Origin: Fibrivirga algicola
GTDB lineage: Bacteria > Bacteroidota > Bacteroidia > Cytophagales > Spirosomataceae
Length of the DNA: 64,000 nucleotides
Direction: 5' to 3'
Assembly: GCF_011742925.1 (NCBI RefSeq)
Contig: NZ_WAEL01000012.1
Location: forward strand, 1 to 64,000
A model generated the notes under the pieces. The model saw only the letters and a program-made list of their open reading frames with translations. It did not search any database and had not been told where the DNA came from. The number at the start of each line of letters is the position of its first letter. Positions within the stretch are counted from its first letter, which is position 1. Position numbers and translations under genes: made by a program. Shown here piece after piece: positions 25,862 to 34,813 of this stretch.

Positions 25862-27145
25862 ATGATAGCCTTGGTCGATTGTAATAACTTTTACGCCAGC
25901 TGTGAGCGAAGTTTTAATCCTACGCTCATCGGTAAACCCCTCGTGGTGCTTTCCAATAATGACGGGTGCATTGTGGCCCGCTCGAACGAGGCCAAAGCGC
26001 TGGGCATCAAAATGGGCGTGCCCCTCTTCCAGCTCGAGGAGGTGAGAAAGGCGCATGATATCCGGGTGTTCTCCTCCAACTACACCCTCTACGGGGATAT
26101 GTCAGCCCGCATTATGTCGATACTGAGTCGGTACGTGGAGGAGGTGGAGGTCTACAGCATCGACGAGGCGTTTATGAACCTGACCGGATACGAAACTATT
26201 TATCCGGATCTGGTGACTTTCGCGCAGGGGCTTCGTCAAACAGCTAGTCAGTGGACCCGCATCCCCGTATCGATCGGTCTAGCACCCACCAAGACGCTGG
26301 CCAAAGTGGCCAACTGGTACGCCAAACGAACCGAGGGGGCTGGCGGTGTCTGCCTGCTAGACAGTCCCGCCCGCATCGAAGAAGCCTTGCGGGGCTTTAC
26401 CATCTCCGAGCTGTGGGGCGTGGGCTGGCGCTATGAAGGCATGCTCAGGCGTCATGGCATCCGCACGGCGGCGCAGCTGCGGGATATGCCTGATGACTGG
26501 CTGGCCGCCAACATGACCGTCAACGGCCTGCGGCTGGCTCATGAGCTGCGGGGCCTAAAGTGCCACCTGATCGAGACCATTGCCCCGGCCAAAAAAGCCA
26601 TCTGTACCGCCCCTTCCTTTGGGCAGATGATTCCTGACCTGCCCCTGATCCGGCAGGCGCTGACCACCCATGTGGGGCGGGTGGCCGAGAAGCTGCGGCG
26701 GCAGGATAGTGCCGCCGCAGCCGTTACCGTGTTTCTGCACACCAACCGCCACCGTAAAACGCCGGGTAATGGCCTTGCCGCCAAACAGTACTATGGCAGC
26801 CGGACGGTGGAGCTGCCGCATCCCACGGCCAGCACGGCTGAACTGGCCAGCTACGCGCAGGCCGCCCTAACGGCCATCTTCCGAACGGGCTATCACTACC
26901 AGAAAGTGGGCGTGATGCTGACGGGACTGGTACCAGCTGACTTTCGACAGGCGAATCTGTTCAACGATGGCCCCGATGACCGGCAGAGTAAGCTGGCCCG
27001 CGTCGTTGATAAGCTCAATTATCGGTATGGTCGAGATAAGATTCGGCTAGCCGCAGCGGGGTATGATCCGAGCTGGCGTCATAAACAGCAGTGGATGTCA
27101 AAGCGCTATACAACCCAGTGGCAGGATATTTTAACCGTCAAGTGA
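25862..27145 (+). CDS. umuC: UmuC-like translesion DNA polymerase (Y family)
   Basis: A 427-residue Y-family polymerase. Catalytic acidic residues lie in [13 protein letters not shown] near the start and in [11 protein letters not shown] near residue 100. The steric-gate region is NFYASCE. The start could be GTG at 25856, overlapping the umuD stop, but the ATG at 25862 gives [11 protein letters not shown], the usual family start. Length is normal for UmuC. Confidence 0.94.
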   Translation: MIALVDCNNFYASCERSFNPTLIGKPLVVLSNNDGCIVARSNEAKALGIKMGVPLFQLEEVRKAHDIRVFSSNYTLYGDMSARIMSILSRYVEEVEVYSIDEAFMNLTGYETIYPDLVTFAQGLRQTASQWTRIPVSIGLAPTKTLAKVANWYAKRTEGAGGVCLLDSPARIEEALRGFTISELWGVGWRYEGMLRRHGIRTAAQLRDMPDDWLAANMTVNGLRLAHELRGLKCHLIETIAPAKKAICTAPSFGQMIPDLPLIRQALTTHVGRVAEKLRRQDSAAAAVTVFLHTNRHRKTPGNGLAAKQYYGSRTVELPHPTASTAELASYAQAALTAIFRTGYHYQKVGVMLTGLVPADFRQANLFNDGPDDRQSKLARVVDKLNYRYGRDKIRLAAAGYDPSWRHKQQWMSKRYTTQWQDILTVK

Positions 27146-27148
27146 GCC

Positions 27149-27271
27149 ATGAACTTATCCTTGGAGATAAAGCCGGGTAACCGAGTCAAGGTAGCCCTTA
27201 CCAACAAATACGGGCAAGCCATTTCGTACCACGCCTCCGTCTCTGCTTCAATGAACGGGCAGTTAACTTAG
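27149..27271 (+). CDS. Possible 40-residue protein after umuC
   Basis: A short frame three bases after umuC reads MNLSLEIKPGNRVKVALTNK, then about 20 more residues to TAG. Composition is reasonable and it could be co-translated, but no similarity or ribosome-binding signal supports it further. Confidence 0.25.
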   Translation: MNLSLEIKPGNRVKVALTNKYGQAISYHASVSASMNGQLT

Positions 27272-27331
27272 CCTCACCACCCGGTAGTGGACCATCTTCC
27301 GGCGGGGCCGGGGTGGCTGATTGGCTAAAGC

Positions 27332-28471
27332 TTACCGGCTGACCAAATCGGGGCGGGCCTGTTTGTTCTGCAGGAAAGTGGTCGCCTTATACTCATCCGA
27401 CATCAAATTTTCGCCCACTTTGTAGGCGACCGACACTGCAGCCTGACTCAGGTCTACTCCTTCCTGCTGGAGAACTTCCACGCAGTTGTGCAGGTTGTCC
27501 CGGCTGGGCTGGTAATGGCCGCTGCGGTTGTCTATCTCTTTCAAAACGCCAGCGGCAATCCTGATCCCTCCCGCACAGATGACGTCGTTGCCTGCGTTGA
27601 ACGAAGAATGGTTATAGATGACGCCCCGCTTCATTGTTTTGTCTTTCTCGTAGAACAGATTACCGTAGCGATCCATCGCATACAGCACTGACCCAGTGGT
27701 TGAGATCAGCCCATTGTTGACATCGCACAGGCGCCCCTGCCCGTCAACGAAAACCATCAGCTTATCTCGGTCCTCCCGTCTGGTATACACCACATCTAAA
27801 TGCATATCGCCCTTGGGCGCCTTGCGGGCATACTCATCGAGTGCTCTAAAATCAGCGTCCGTCAACAGATTCACATTTTTACGTAGCGCCTGCCGCACGG
27901 CGTCGCTCTGCTTGGCCGGATACTGGTTCATAACGACACTCCCCGAGTTCATATCGCTATGCACCGCGTGCACTCCGGTACCCGATACGGCTTTTTCTTT
28001 TTTGGAAGCCAGATAGGTTGACCGCTCTGGCTGGTAGCTCTGCTCCATGGGCTTCGTGGGCGTCGGTGCCTGCGTGAGGGCGTTATTCAGCGTGTTGAAT
28101 TTATGTTTATGGAACTGAATCGCAAACTTTTGCTGTGGTGTGATCGTATTCGCACTGGCCTCCTTCAGGGCCGTGTTCAGCTCGGCCAGGGCGGTCTTAC
28201 CCAGATCTTCAATCACCAGCTTTCGCCGTATAAACAAATCGCTGCCCCCTCCCAGAGACGTAGTATCCGATTTGCCCTGTTTTCGTTTGAACCAAGTGGC
28301 ACAGGCCTTAAGAACATTGATCAGGTGAATCACCTGCTGGGGCGACCCCCTTTTAACATCTTTCCAATAGGCCTGAAGGGCCTCATCTACTTCCTTCAGG
28401 TTAGAGCCTCTGAACTGAAAAAAGTTTTCCCTGGCAGTGCGCGCTCGAAAGTCATCGTAGGTTAGGAGCAT
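27332..28471 (-). CDS. Protein with an IQM-like domain
   Basis: A 379-residue soluble protein without signal peptide. The N-terminal half is helical (about 1-130), with a flexible proline/threonine linker. The C-terminal half (about 215-370) has GSVLYAMDRYGNLFYEK, then NHSSFNAGNDVICAGGI (near residue 285), then NRSGHYQPSRDNL (near 313) and VDLSQAAV. The HHSSF..AG.....AGG and SGHY.P pattern is that of plant IQM calmodulin-binding proteins and of scattered bacterial proteins, some annotated as toxins or effectors. No calmodulin-binding IQ helix is evident. Function is unknown. Confidence 0.7.
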   Translation of the reverse strand: MLLTYDDFRARTARENFFQFRGSNLKEVDEALQAYWKDVKRGSPQQVIHLINVLKACATWFKRKQGKSDTTSLGGGSDLFIRRKLVIEDLGKTALAELNTALKEASANTITPQQKFAIQFHKHKFNTLNNALTQAPTPTKPMEQSYQPERSTYLASKKEKAVSGTGVHAVHSDMNSGSVVMNQYPAKQSDAVRQALRKNVNLLTDADFRALDEYARKAPKGDMHLDVVYTRREDRDKLMVFVDGQGRLCDVNNGLISTTGSVLYAMDRYGNLFYEKDKTMKRGVIYNHSSFNAGNDVICAGGIRIAAGVLKEIDNRSGHYQPSRDNLHNCVEVLQQEGVDLSQAAVSVAYKVGENLMSDEYKATTFLQNKQARPDLVSR

Positions 28472-28791
28472 AAAGCGGCTTTTTTTTTAAGTCCAAGGTA
28501 GTGACCAACGCCCAGTAGACTGCCCGAAAAACAGGATATCAGCCAGACGGTAGCCTAGTTTCTGGCGGTCAGCTGGTTGAGTGACTAGTCTAGCGCCTTC
28601 TTGACTAGATGCAGATAGTCACCATAAAGCCGCCCAAGCAATCGGGCGGCTTTTTTTATGCCTCACAAATTGACAAATACGTAAGTACATAGTATAGCTA
28701 TCAATATTGATGTAATTAAGTGTCAATGTTTTTTTTGCCGTCACCATTCGCTTACTGGCCGTTGCTCCCCGTGTGGCAAACCGTATACCGG
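28472..28791. other. Intergenic region with one terminator-like hairpin
   Basis: Apart from the hairpin at 28626 no gene is seen. The stretch ahead of the hairpin (28490-28620) could be the body of a small plus-strand RNA, but nothing beyond the terminator supports this. Confidence 0.3.
28626..28656 (+). terminator. Strong intrinsic terminator
   Basis: AAAGCCGCCC and GGGCGGCTTT form a perfect 10-bp stem with an 8-base loop followed by a T tract on the plus strand. No plus-strand gene ends just upstream; the nearest annotated gene upstream is on the minus strand. Confidence 0.75.
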
Positions 28792-29181
28792 TTAGCTACT
28801 TACTTTTTCCAGCCGCTCCTGCAGCAGTGGGATTACCTTTTCAAGCCAGGAGTCAGCATGCACCATTCCGCTGCTCATGCCGCCAAAGCTGTACCGGGCC
28901 ACGGACACGTACCGGCCGGGTGTCAATTCCTCGCCAATCAGATTCTGAATCAGTAGCCGAAGCAGCTGCTCTACCTCCTGAGTTGTCTTAGGCAACAGCA
29001 GCGTCAGGCTCACTTGCTTGAGCTCATCCCACAGAAAGGGATCACCACGCAGGCTCCATTGCGCTGGTCGCTCCTGAAACAGGACGGCTAACCATTGGTT
29101 GGTCGTCAGCGCCTCGTACAGCAATTGGCGGTATTGATTTAGTTGCTCGGTCGACAAGGCACGCTCTCCTGCGCGGCTCAA
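28792..29181 (-). CDS. Unknown 129-residue protein
   Basis: A soluble helical protein (LSTEQLNQYRQLLYEALTTN; QEVEQLLRLLIQNLIGEEL). There is no signal peptide or known motif. It lies between the IQM-like gene and the nuclease remnant. Compact size and composition fit a small accessory or immunity-type protein, but this is speculation. Confidence 0.55.
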   Translation of the reverse strand: MSRAGERALSTEQLNQYRQLLYEALTTNQWLAVLFQERPAQWSLRGDPFLWDELKQVSLTLLLPKTTQEVEQLLRLLIQNLIGEELTPGRYVSVARYSFGGMSSGMVHADSWLEKVIPLLQERLEKVSS

Positions 29182-29204
29182 TTCTTGTCCAACGACTCAC
29201 TGGG

Positions 29205-29445
29205 GCTGAATCAGTTGGGGCCACTCCGGTCGGCGTTATCGCTGAGCACGTACACGCCTTTGTCAAGCAGGTAATTGGCCGGACCTGATCAGGCTACCCC
29301 GGCGGGGTTAACCTGGGCCAGATGGGGATCATGGGTAAGCAGCGACGACTCAGCGGGCAGCGCATCCTGTTTGCAGCGAGTCAGCCCAATGACCAGCAGG
29401 GCGGCGCTGAAAAACAAGCGATTCTTGCGGCTTACGAAGTCCGTA
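29205..29445 (-). pseudogene. Broken copy of the NUC1 nuclease 5' region
   Basis: The minus strand reads CKQDALPAES, then HDPHLAQVNPAGVA, stop, [21 protein letters not shown], stop. This aligns to residues 20-75 of the nuclease at 24408-25289 ([29 protein letters not shown]). Two in-frame stops and loss of the catalytic part show a dead duplicate. Confidence 0.7.
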
Positions 29446-29871
29446 TTAGTTCAACTTACTTGGCGTCAGACTCGCTGTCCAGTAGCTGACGATCAAGGCC
29501 ATCATTCGCTCTAATTCATCGATTGACGCGGGCTTGACGAAAAATCCCTGGGGCGATAGCCTGCAGGCCTGCTCCACTTCGTTTTGGGTGCTTCCGGTCG
29601 TGAAAAACAGCAAGGGAGTGCACCTTGATCGGAGCCTGGCATCCTGCTGAATTTGCTGACCCAGCTCCAGGCCGTTCACCCCAGGCATGTTCATGTCTGA
29701 GAGGATCAATAAGGGCAATTCATCGGTCTGTCGTAAGAAGTCAAGTGCCGCCTGTCCATGAGCGAAAAACAGGAGCTTATTGGGGTAGGCCAGTTTGTTG
29801 AAAACAAGCTGGAGTAGTACCTGATCGTCTTCATCATCGTCCACGATGAGTATGGGACCTGTCTTGTTCAT
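29446..29871 (-). CDS. Single-domain response regulator (CheY-like), RR1
   Basis: A 141-residue receiver domain without output domain. The acidic pocket is DDDED near the start, the phospho-acceptor aspartate is in ILSDMNMPG, the threonine in FFTTGS and the lysine in FVKPAS. The ATG at 29871 gives MNKTGPILIVDDDEDDQ; the open frame extends further upstream but that part looks non-coding. It is the first of three similar receivers in 2 kb; no histidine kinase lies nearby. Confidence 0.88.
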   Translation of the reverse strand: MNKTGPILIVDDDEDDQVLLQLVFNKLAYPNKLLFFAHGQAALDFLRQTDELPLLILSDMNMPGVNGLELGQQIQQDARLRSRCTPLLFFTTGSTQNEVEQACRLSPQGFFVKPASIDELERMMALIVSYWTASLTPSKLN

Positions 29872-30164
29872 AGCGAGGGCAGCGTAAGGAGCCCGCAATC
29901 TAAGGGACTTAGGTCGTTCAGCGCAGCGAATCAATTCAATGGGCCAGCTGCGCTGCGGATCAAGAGGGTCTGGTTGACCGGGCCCGGGGTATTTAGTGGT
30001 TAAAAGCCGGGCTGTAACGACCCGACGGTGCTTGGCTCGGTGTTCCTTTTTTACTGGTGTCGCCCAGTAGGCTAACTGCGACAACCAGAGACCTACTCGC
30101 CTAAAGTAATCCCTGTTTAGGAACCCAGCTTAAGCGAAAGAGTCAATCTGAAGGTTATACTAGT

Positions 30165-30440
30165 ATGGCAACAGATATTCAGGCGCCCAGCGACCCGGCC
30201 ACGCAGTCAGCTGGCCCCAGCCAGCAGCAGTGGCTGGCCCAGCTGGCCTACGAAACCAGAACCCGGCTTGCCTTACAGCTCCAGCAACAGGAAGAACAGG
30301 CCCAGTCCTATTTGTACGAGATTAACCTGACTGATCGGGCCTTGCTGGTGGCGCGCCACCAGCAACAACGCGCTGCGCAGTTGCGCGAGCACCGGGCCAG
30401 GCGCATTGCCCTGCGTAAAGGTACGGCCCGGGACGGCTAA
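30165..30440 (+). CDS. Small glutamine-rich coiled-coil protein
   Basis: A 91-residue protein with a Gln/Glu/Arg-rich helical body (ALQLQQQEEQAQSYLYEINL) and a basic end. It is on the opposite strand between two response regulators. The family is unknown; composition is biased, so confidence is moderate. Confidence 0.4.
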   Translation: MATDIQAPSDPATQSAGPSQQQWLAQLAYETRTRLALQLQQQEEQAQSYLYEINLTDRALLVARHQQQRAAQLREHRARRIALRKGTARDG

Positions 30441-30594
30441 CTGGCTATCGCGCGGTACGCCTCTCGAAGCACAGGCTCCCCCCCCGCTGTCCACTTCCAG
30501 CCCCACAGTAGGCATTGCGCCCCCTTTGCCAAGCCTAAAGGTCGGCGGTAATCGGGTATCGGCGAGGCGGGGCCAGGGGCCTTTGCCCTGGTCC

Positions 30595-31002
30595 TTATAG
30601 CCAGTGGTGGGTGATGGCCGAAACCAGCTGGTCCGCCTGGCGGTACGTAGCTGGCTTGATTAGGTAGTCCGCTGCCTGAAGTGCCAGCGCCTGCTGCCGG
30701 TCCTGATCACTCTCTGAGGTGGTCAAGATAACAATGGGCAGCGCGTCGTAGATTCGGTTGGCCCGGATGCAGCTCAGGGCTTCCAGGCCACTCATGCGGG
30801 GCATGTTCAAATCCAGCAGCACCAGCGCCGGAAGCGCCTGGGCGCAGGCCAATGCCTGGATGAGCACTTCTCCGTCACCCAGCACTTCAACGGTGGCAGC
30901 TGGCCTGTGTTGGCGAATCAGCCGCTGAACCAGGAACTGGTCATCTTCGTCATCGTCTACCAGGTAGATATGGGGTCTGTTTTGGTCTGTCGTAGCCTGC
31001 AC
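30595..31002 (-). CDS. Single-domain response regulator (CheY-like), RR2
   Basis: A 135-residue receiver with DDDEDD acidic pocket, phospho-acceptor in VLLDLNMPRMSG, threonine in ILTTSES and lysine in LIKPATY. All key residues are present and there is no output domain. Confidence 0.9.
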   Translation of the reverse strand: MQATTDQNRPHIYLVDDDEDDQFLVQRLIRQHRPAATVEVLGDGEVLIQALACAQALPALVLLDLNMPRMSGLEALSCIRANRIYDALPIVILTTSESDQDRQQALALQAADYLIKPATYRQADQLVSAITHHWL

Positions 31003-31082
31003 AGTTGACTAACGATGTCGCGCAAGACCGGGTTCGCAAACGGCCATCAGGGGTGAAATAAATCCTGGACCAGCTCCCCGAT

Positions 31083-31511
31083 TTAGGCCCTGTTGAATTG
31101 TTTGGGGTGGTGGCAGCTTGACCAGTACGCCAGGATTTCCCGTAGCTGAACGACCCACTCCTGGTAACGCACTTTCTTCTCAAACAGCCCCTGAATGGTG
31201 TATTCGTAGGCTTGCTCAACCAGGTCTTCGTGGACGGGGTAGGTGAAAAAGATAAAGGGAATCGATTTTTTGCGCAGCGCCGGGCTTTTCTCGATCTGCT
31301 CCCGCAGCTGCAGCCCCCCTAGTCTATCCAGCACAATATCGGAGAGGATAATAAAGGGTACTATTTCACTGGATGTGATGTAGTCCAAGGCTGCCTGGCC
31401 GTCACTGAAGACCAGGGGCGGGTGTGGTGAGTTTAGCTCGGCCAGGGCCCGGATAAAGGTTTGCTGATCATCTTCGTCGGAGTCGATGAAGATGATGGGG
31501 GATTCAGTCAT
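31083..31511 (-). CDS. Divergent single-domain response regulator, RR3
   Basis: A 142-residue receiver with IDSDEDD acidic pocket and aspartate in ILSDIVLDRLGG. The conserved threonine is in FIFFTY and the KP motif is replaced by FEKKVR, so signalling geometry may be altered. It lies 80 bases upstream of RR2 on the same strand. Confidence 0.82.
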   Translation of the reverse strand: MTESPIIFIDSDEDDQQTFIRALAELNSPHPPLVFSDGQAALDYITSSEIVPFIILSDIVLDRLGGLQLREQIEKSPALRKKSIPFIFFTYPVHEDLVEQAYEYTIQGLFEKKVRYQEWVVQLREILAYWSSCHHPKQFNRA

Positions 31512-31633
31512 GAAGTAGTGAGTTGAGTCGCTGACAATCCTGTCTAAACCCGGCTCGAAGCGAAGTGTTTGACCAGGCCGGCAATTTGTAGCTTTACCCC
31601 GCCTGCGCCCGTCCGACGGGGCAGCCAGCCTGG

Positions 31634-31938
31634 TTACGAGCCCTTGCTGGCCTTGGAAAATAGCTTGAGTCTGGACGACAAGAGGGCCTGCACCCGCTCG
31701 TAGGGTAAGCCCTGCTGGTGAGCCAGCCTGATGAGCCCTGACAGTACGTAGAGGTCACAACCGGCAGGTTGGCCAGCAGTATGATTCCCCACAGCTTTGG
31801 GGCAAAGGTCTGGCAAAAGGCTTCAAAAGCGGGCTGGTCCGCCGCCGAGCCAGGCGGCTGGAGCCCTGCTGCCGCTGAGGGCCTGTCTGGTAAGTTGGCA
31901 AGTCGCTTGCCCCGCGTTGAGCTGTCGAACGTTGACAT
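31634..31938 (-). pseudogene. Small gene split by a frameshift
   Basis: The frame from the ATG at 31938 reads naturally to FCQTFAPKLWGIILLANLPV; natural sequence then continues in the neighbouring frame as DLYVLSGLIRLAHQQGLPYE and on to LLSSRLKLFSKASKGS, stop at 31634. A single missing base near 31762 would join them into a protein of about 101 residues. It is either a recent pseudogene or an assembly error. The family is unknown. Confidence 0.45.
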
Positions 31939-32170
31939 GACTGCATAGGTTTCGTCCGCTGCCCGCTGGCGGGGCGGCTTTCGACTGTTGATGAAGGGAG
32001 GCCTGGGCCTGTATTTGATAACTGGCCATGGGTAGGCCGGGTCGGTTGCGCTGCCCTATGTCTACTGAGCGGCCCGCGTCGGCAGCCCAGGCTTTAATCC
32101 CTTGTACGGGTGAGGCGGCAACGCGGAGCCTGGCCCCCGGGCAACGAGTGTCAACTAGGCTTATAGTCCC

Positions 32171-32231
32171 GTATCCCGGTGCTATTCTGCCCAGGAGCCG
32201 CTCCGCCGGGCAGGGCCGGCACCGGGGATAC
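32171..32231. repeat. 61-bp imperfect palindrome
   Basis: Outer arms GTATCCCGGTGC and GCACCGGGGATAC pair with one bulged base; an inner pair CTGCCC/GGGCAG continues the hairpin. It is a strong potential cruciform or RNA hairpin in a gene-free stretch. Confidence 0.5.
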
Positions 32232-32402
32232 GGCTTGGCTATGTAACCACATGTAACCACTTTAGTGCGGGTATGACCGGACACTCAGCGCCCGCATGAT
32301 GGTAGCTAGCTCCTCACCCCGCCTGAGGCCTGACGGGAGATTGTAAGTGCCTTGGCTAGCTGGCCTGATAGCCGCCGTTAGCGCCCCTGCTAAAGGGCTT
32401 TT

Positions 32403-32520
32403 CGGTTACCCCTTACCAGTGTATCAATTTGCCATTGCGCGGCGGCTACCCGCTACCCGGCGGCGGGTAAAGCAACATCGGCAAGTTGAGACACTAGTTG
32501 TTGCCGGGTAGGGGGTACCG
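32403..32520. repeat. 118-bp nested inverted repeat
   Basis: CGGTTACCCCTTACC (32403) corresponds to the complement of the end at 32507-32520, and AGTGTATCAATTTGCC (32418-32433) to the complement of 32480-32495 with two mismatches. The centre contains further TACCCGC/GCGGGTA pairs. It forms a branched hairpin. It could be an attachment site, an element remnant or a structured RNA. Confidence 0.45.
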
Positions 32521-32658
32521 GATCCTGACCAGAGATCATCTAGACCGGGCTTTTGGGGGCCACCAGGGAGATAAACAGCTCAGGTAACTAGAAAGAAGGC
32601 TTGATGCTCCCCCTTAAACGACTCTCATTCAGGAAAGCCAGCGACTGGCCTGCGCTGG

Positions 32659-33192
32659 TCAATCGATGACGACCCCAGCACTTAGCCCAACCCAGGGGCT
32701 GAGCTGTCCCGTCACTAAAGGCGTCAGTTGGACTTTCCAGAAACCTGTAGCCCGACTGTTATAGGGAAAATAATGCCGTACCCCCAACAGGGGACTCCAG
32801 CGGTAAGCACTCCCCAGTTCTTTGTCCGTGTACAGGGGATACACCCCGCCCATGCCAACTTCAAGCAGCGTAGGGTTTCTCAGGCGGGTCGGTGGACACC
32901 CCCTTGTTTGCCCGTTGAGCACCAGATTCCAGCTCACCGAAGCGGGCAGGCTGCACAGCAGCGAACGGCTGAAGGTATGACCCACGCCGCCCCGCAGAAC
33001 GAAAAAGCTCGTTTTTGTTTGCAGGGGTGCATACTCGGCATTAAGGGAGGCAAATGGACCAAACCCGCCTAGTTCAGCGGTAACCGCCCACCGGGTGGGC
33101 TTACCGTAGGCCTTTTTAAGCTGGGCCGTAGCCACGAAAGGCAACCCCAGCAGTAACCAGCAGTAAACCACACGGAGCCAAAGCCGTTGCAT
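32659..33192 (-). CDS. Small outer-membrane beta-barrel-like protein
   Basis: A 177-residue exported protein with signal peptide ending at PFVATAQ, followed by alternating hydrophobic/aromatic strands (WAVTAELGGFGPFASLNAEY, RWSPLLGVRHYFPYNS) typical of small outer-membrane barrels. The C-terminus does not end in a classic aromatic residue. No family is recognised. Confidence 0.6.
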   Translation of the reverse strand: MQRLWLRVVYCWLLLGLPFVATAQLKKAYGKPTRWAVTAELGGFGPFASLNAEYAPLQTKTSFFVLRGGVGHTFSRSLLCSLPASVSWNLVLNGQTRGCPPTRLRNPTLLEVGMGGVYPLYTDKELGSAYRWSPLLGVRHYFPYNSRATGFWKVQLTPLVTGQLSPWVGLSAGVVID

Positions 33193-33660
33193 AGATCGAT
33201 CTGTTGGGATAGCGTAGTAGCCCCGCTACCTAGCGGATCTGGGCTTCCTCCGGTGGTAGACGAAAGCTTGGCTCGGAGCGAATATAATGCCGGTGGCGAT
33301 GATCAGTTAGCCAGGCGGCTGTTTCACAATCAATTAAACTAAATACGCAATAGGAGTGAAATCCTGTTTATACCATCTCAAGAACGGTCGCTAAAGACCC
33401 GTAGAACTAATAATTTCTGCCGGGCAGTTTTTTTATTTACCGCAGGCTATGCTCCCTTCAGGTTACCCTCAACACCTTTAATTAGCGCTGATGATGGCAA
33501 AATTGACATTCAGAGCAAACTTCATGGTTGATTAGGGCAAGAGTTGGAGTATGGACTATCTGTCTCTTACGTATATTATGTTCAGAGAACCTAATGGAGA
33601 TTGTAAAACAGTTTTTTGAGTACAAAATGAAGCCGTAAGCATTTTTCAACAACCTCTCAG
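33193..33660. other. Intergenic region, nothing recognised
   Basis: A 470-base gap between divergent genes. It must contain promoters for the barrel-like protein and the 275-residue lipoprotein. No hairpin or repeat stands out. Confidence 0.3.
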
Positions 33661-34488
33661 ATGAAACGAATGCTAGTGCCAACAATCTTGGTGCTGCTCA
33701 TTGGCGCAAGCTGCCAAAAGAAGACCCTCGAACCAGCGGGCTGTCAGCTGACTACCACCATCGACAACCAGACCTATACCTACCAGTTCGACTTGGTGGG
33801 GCGGGTAACGCATATTGCCCGGCATACGGTCAGTACTGATTTAGATTATGTCTATGCCTACCAGGGCAAACAGGCTACGGTTGATATAACCTATCCCGAT
33901 TCAAAAACTAACCCGCTGCGCTTTCACTATGAGCTGACCTTGAATGAGCAGGGGTATGTACTGACCGCCAAGGAAACAAGGTACAACCTGCTGGCCAATG
34001 GAACCCAGAACGCCTTGCTGACCGCCAGCCACTCCTGCACTTACAACCAACAAGGCTACCTCATCACCCACCATGTCGACCGCTACACCTACCCACCGGG
34101 CCTACCCACTCAGCAACTCACCAAGACCACAGATGCCCAGTTAACCTATCAGGACGGCAATCCAGTAACGATCACTTACTTGGACAGGGAAGCCAATCAG
34201 ACGATGTCGTCCACGATCACGACCAATCGGTATGGTACGCAGTCAAACCCAGTAAACCTGTCGTTTTTGCTCGAAGCGAATCCCTTTAGTTACTCGCCCG
34301 ATCAGGTGCTGCAGCCATTTCTGGGCAAGCCCCCTCGCAGCTTAATCACGAGCGCTGAGTTAAAAGGAACCAGTAACATGACCACAACTTACACCTACCG
34401 AACCAACGCTAGCGGGCAACTGGTGCAAGCGGAGCGGGCTGGCAATTCAGCTCCTTTCAGTATTTCTTTTGCTACTACGTGTCCTTAA
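33661..34488 (+). CDS. Lipoprotein with YD/RHS-like beta repeats
   Basis: A 275-residue lipoprotein: lipobox LIGASC near residue 19, then beta-rich sequence with repeated Tyr/Asn patterns (YQFDLVGRVTHI, YNQQGYLITHHVDRYTY, YRTNASGQLVQAE). This is the usual look of Bacteroidota lipoproteins that parse as YD-repeat-like or DUF4595-like. Function is unknown. Confidence 0.65.
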   Translation: MKRMLVPTILVLLIGASCQKKTLEPAGCQLTTTIDNQTYTYQFDLVGRVTHIARHTVSTDLDYVYAYQGKQATVDITYPDSKTNPLRFHYELTLNEQGYVLTAKETRYNLLANGTQNALLTASHSCTYNQQGYLITHHVDRYTYPPGLPTQQLTKTTDAQLTYQDGNPVTITYLDREANQTMSSTITTNRYGTQSNPVNLSFLLEANPFSYSPDQVLQPFLGKPPRSLITSAELKGTSNMTTTYTYRTNASGQLVQAERAGNSAPFSISFATTCP

Positions 34489-34813
34489 CTCTTGTGCGTG
34501 ATAGCACAGCTGCTTCACTGCTAACCAAACTTTCAGAAAAGCACTTGTTTATCGAATAGGATCCTGTTTAAATTTAGTTTTTAGGGAACTGGCGTGTTTT
34601 ACTATTCTGACGCAGGAAGACTTTTCAGCAACAGCCAGAAAGTGCCCGCTAGGTGAAGATGCCTCCTGCATTGCAATAGCGAAACCGTCAGTCAAAAAGC
34701 ACTAATAGCGTTCATATTGGACAGTCTACATAGGTTCTTATTACAAGCTTTACGAGTTAGATTAATTGTTGATGAGTTAACAGATCACCACTTATACAAC
34801 AGATCTTAGACAA
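34489..34813. other. Intergenic region, nothing recognised
   Basis: About 325 AT-rich bases before the small lipoprotein gene. No gene, repeat or clear terminator is seen. Confidence 0.3.

Larger units (their letters stand above)
31939..32658. other. GC-rich region without a supported gene, with structured repeats
   Basis: Open frames exist on both strands because the sequence is GC-rich, but none reads like a protein. The region contains the hairpins at 32171-32231 and 32403-32520. Confidence 0.4.

Noticed and set aside
29872-30084. Upstream extension of RR1 by 71 codons
   Set aside because: The extension is Pro/Arg-rich with no domain, whereas the ATG at 29871 gives an exact receiver-domain start.
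31594-31816. End of the 31938 frame read without the frameshift
   Set aside because: After about residue 58 the unshifted frame becomes Arg/Pro/Ser-rich and unnatural, while the neighbouring frame reads like a protein.
31823-32284. 153-codon minus-strand frame
   Set aside because: It is rich in Pro, Arg, Ala and Cys in a GC-rich region with open frames on both strands, with no domain-like stretches. Part of it overlaps the better-supported split gene at 31634-31938.
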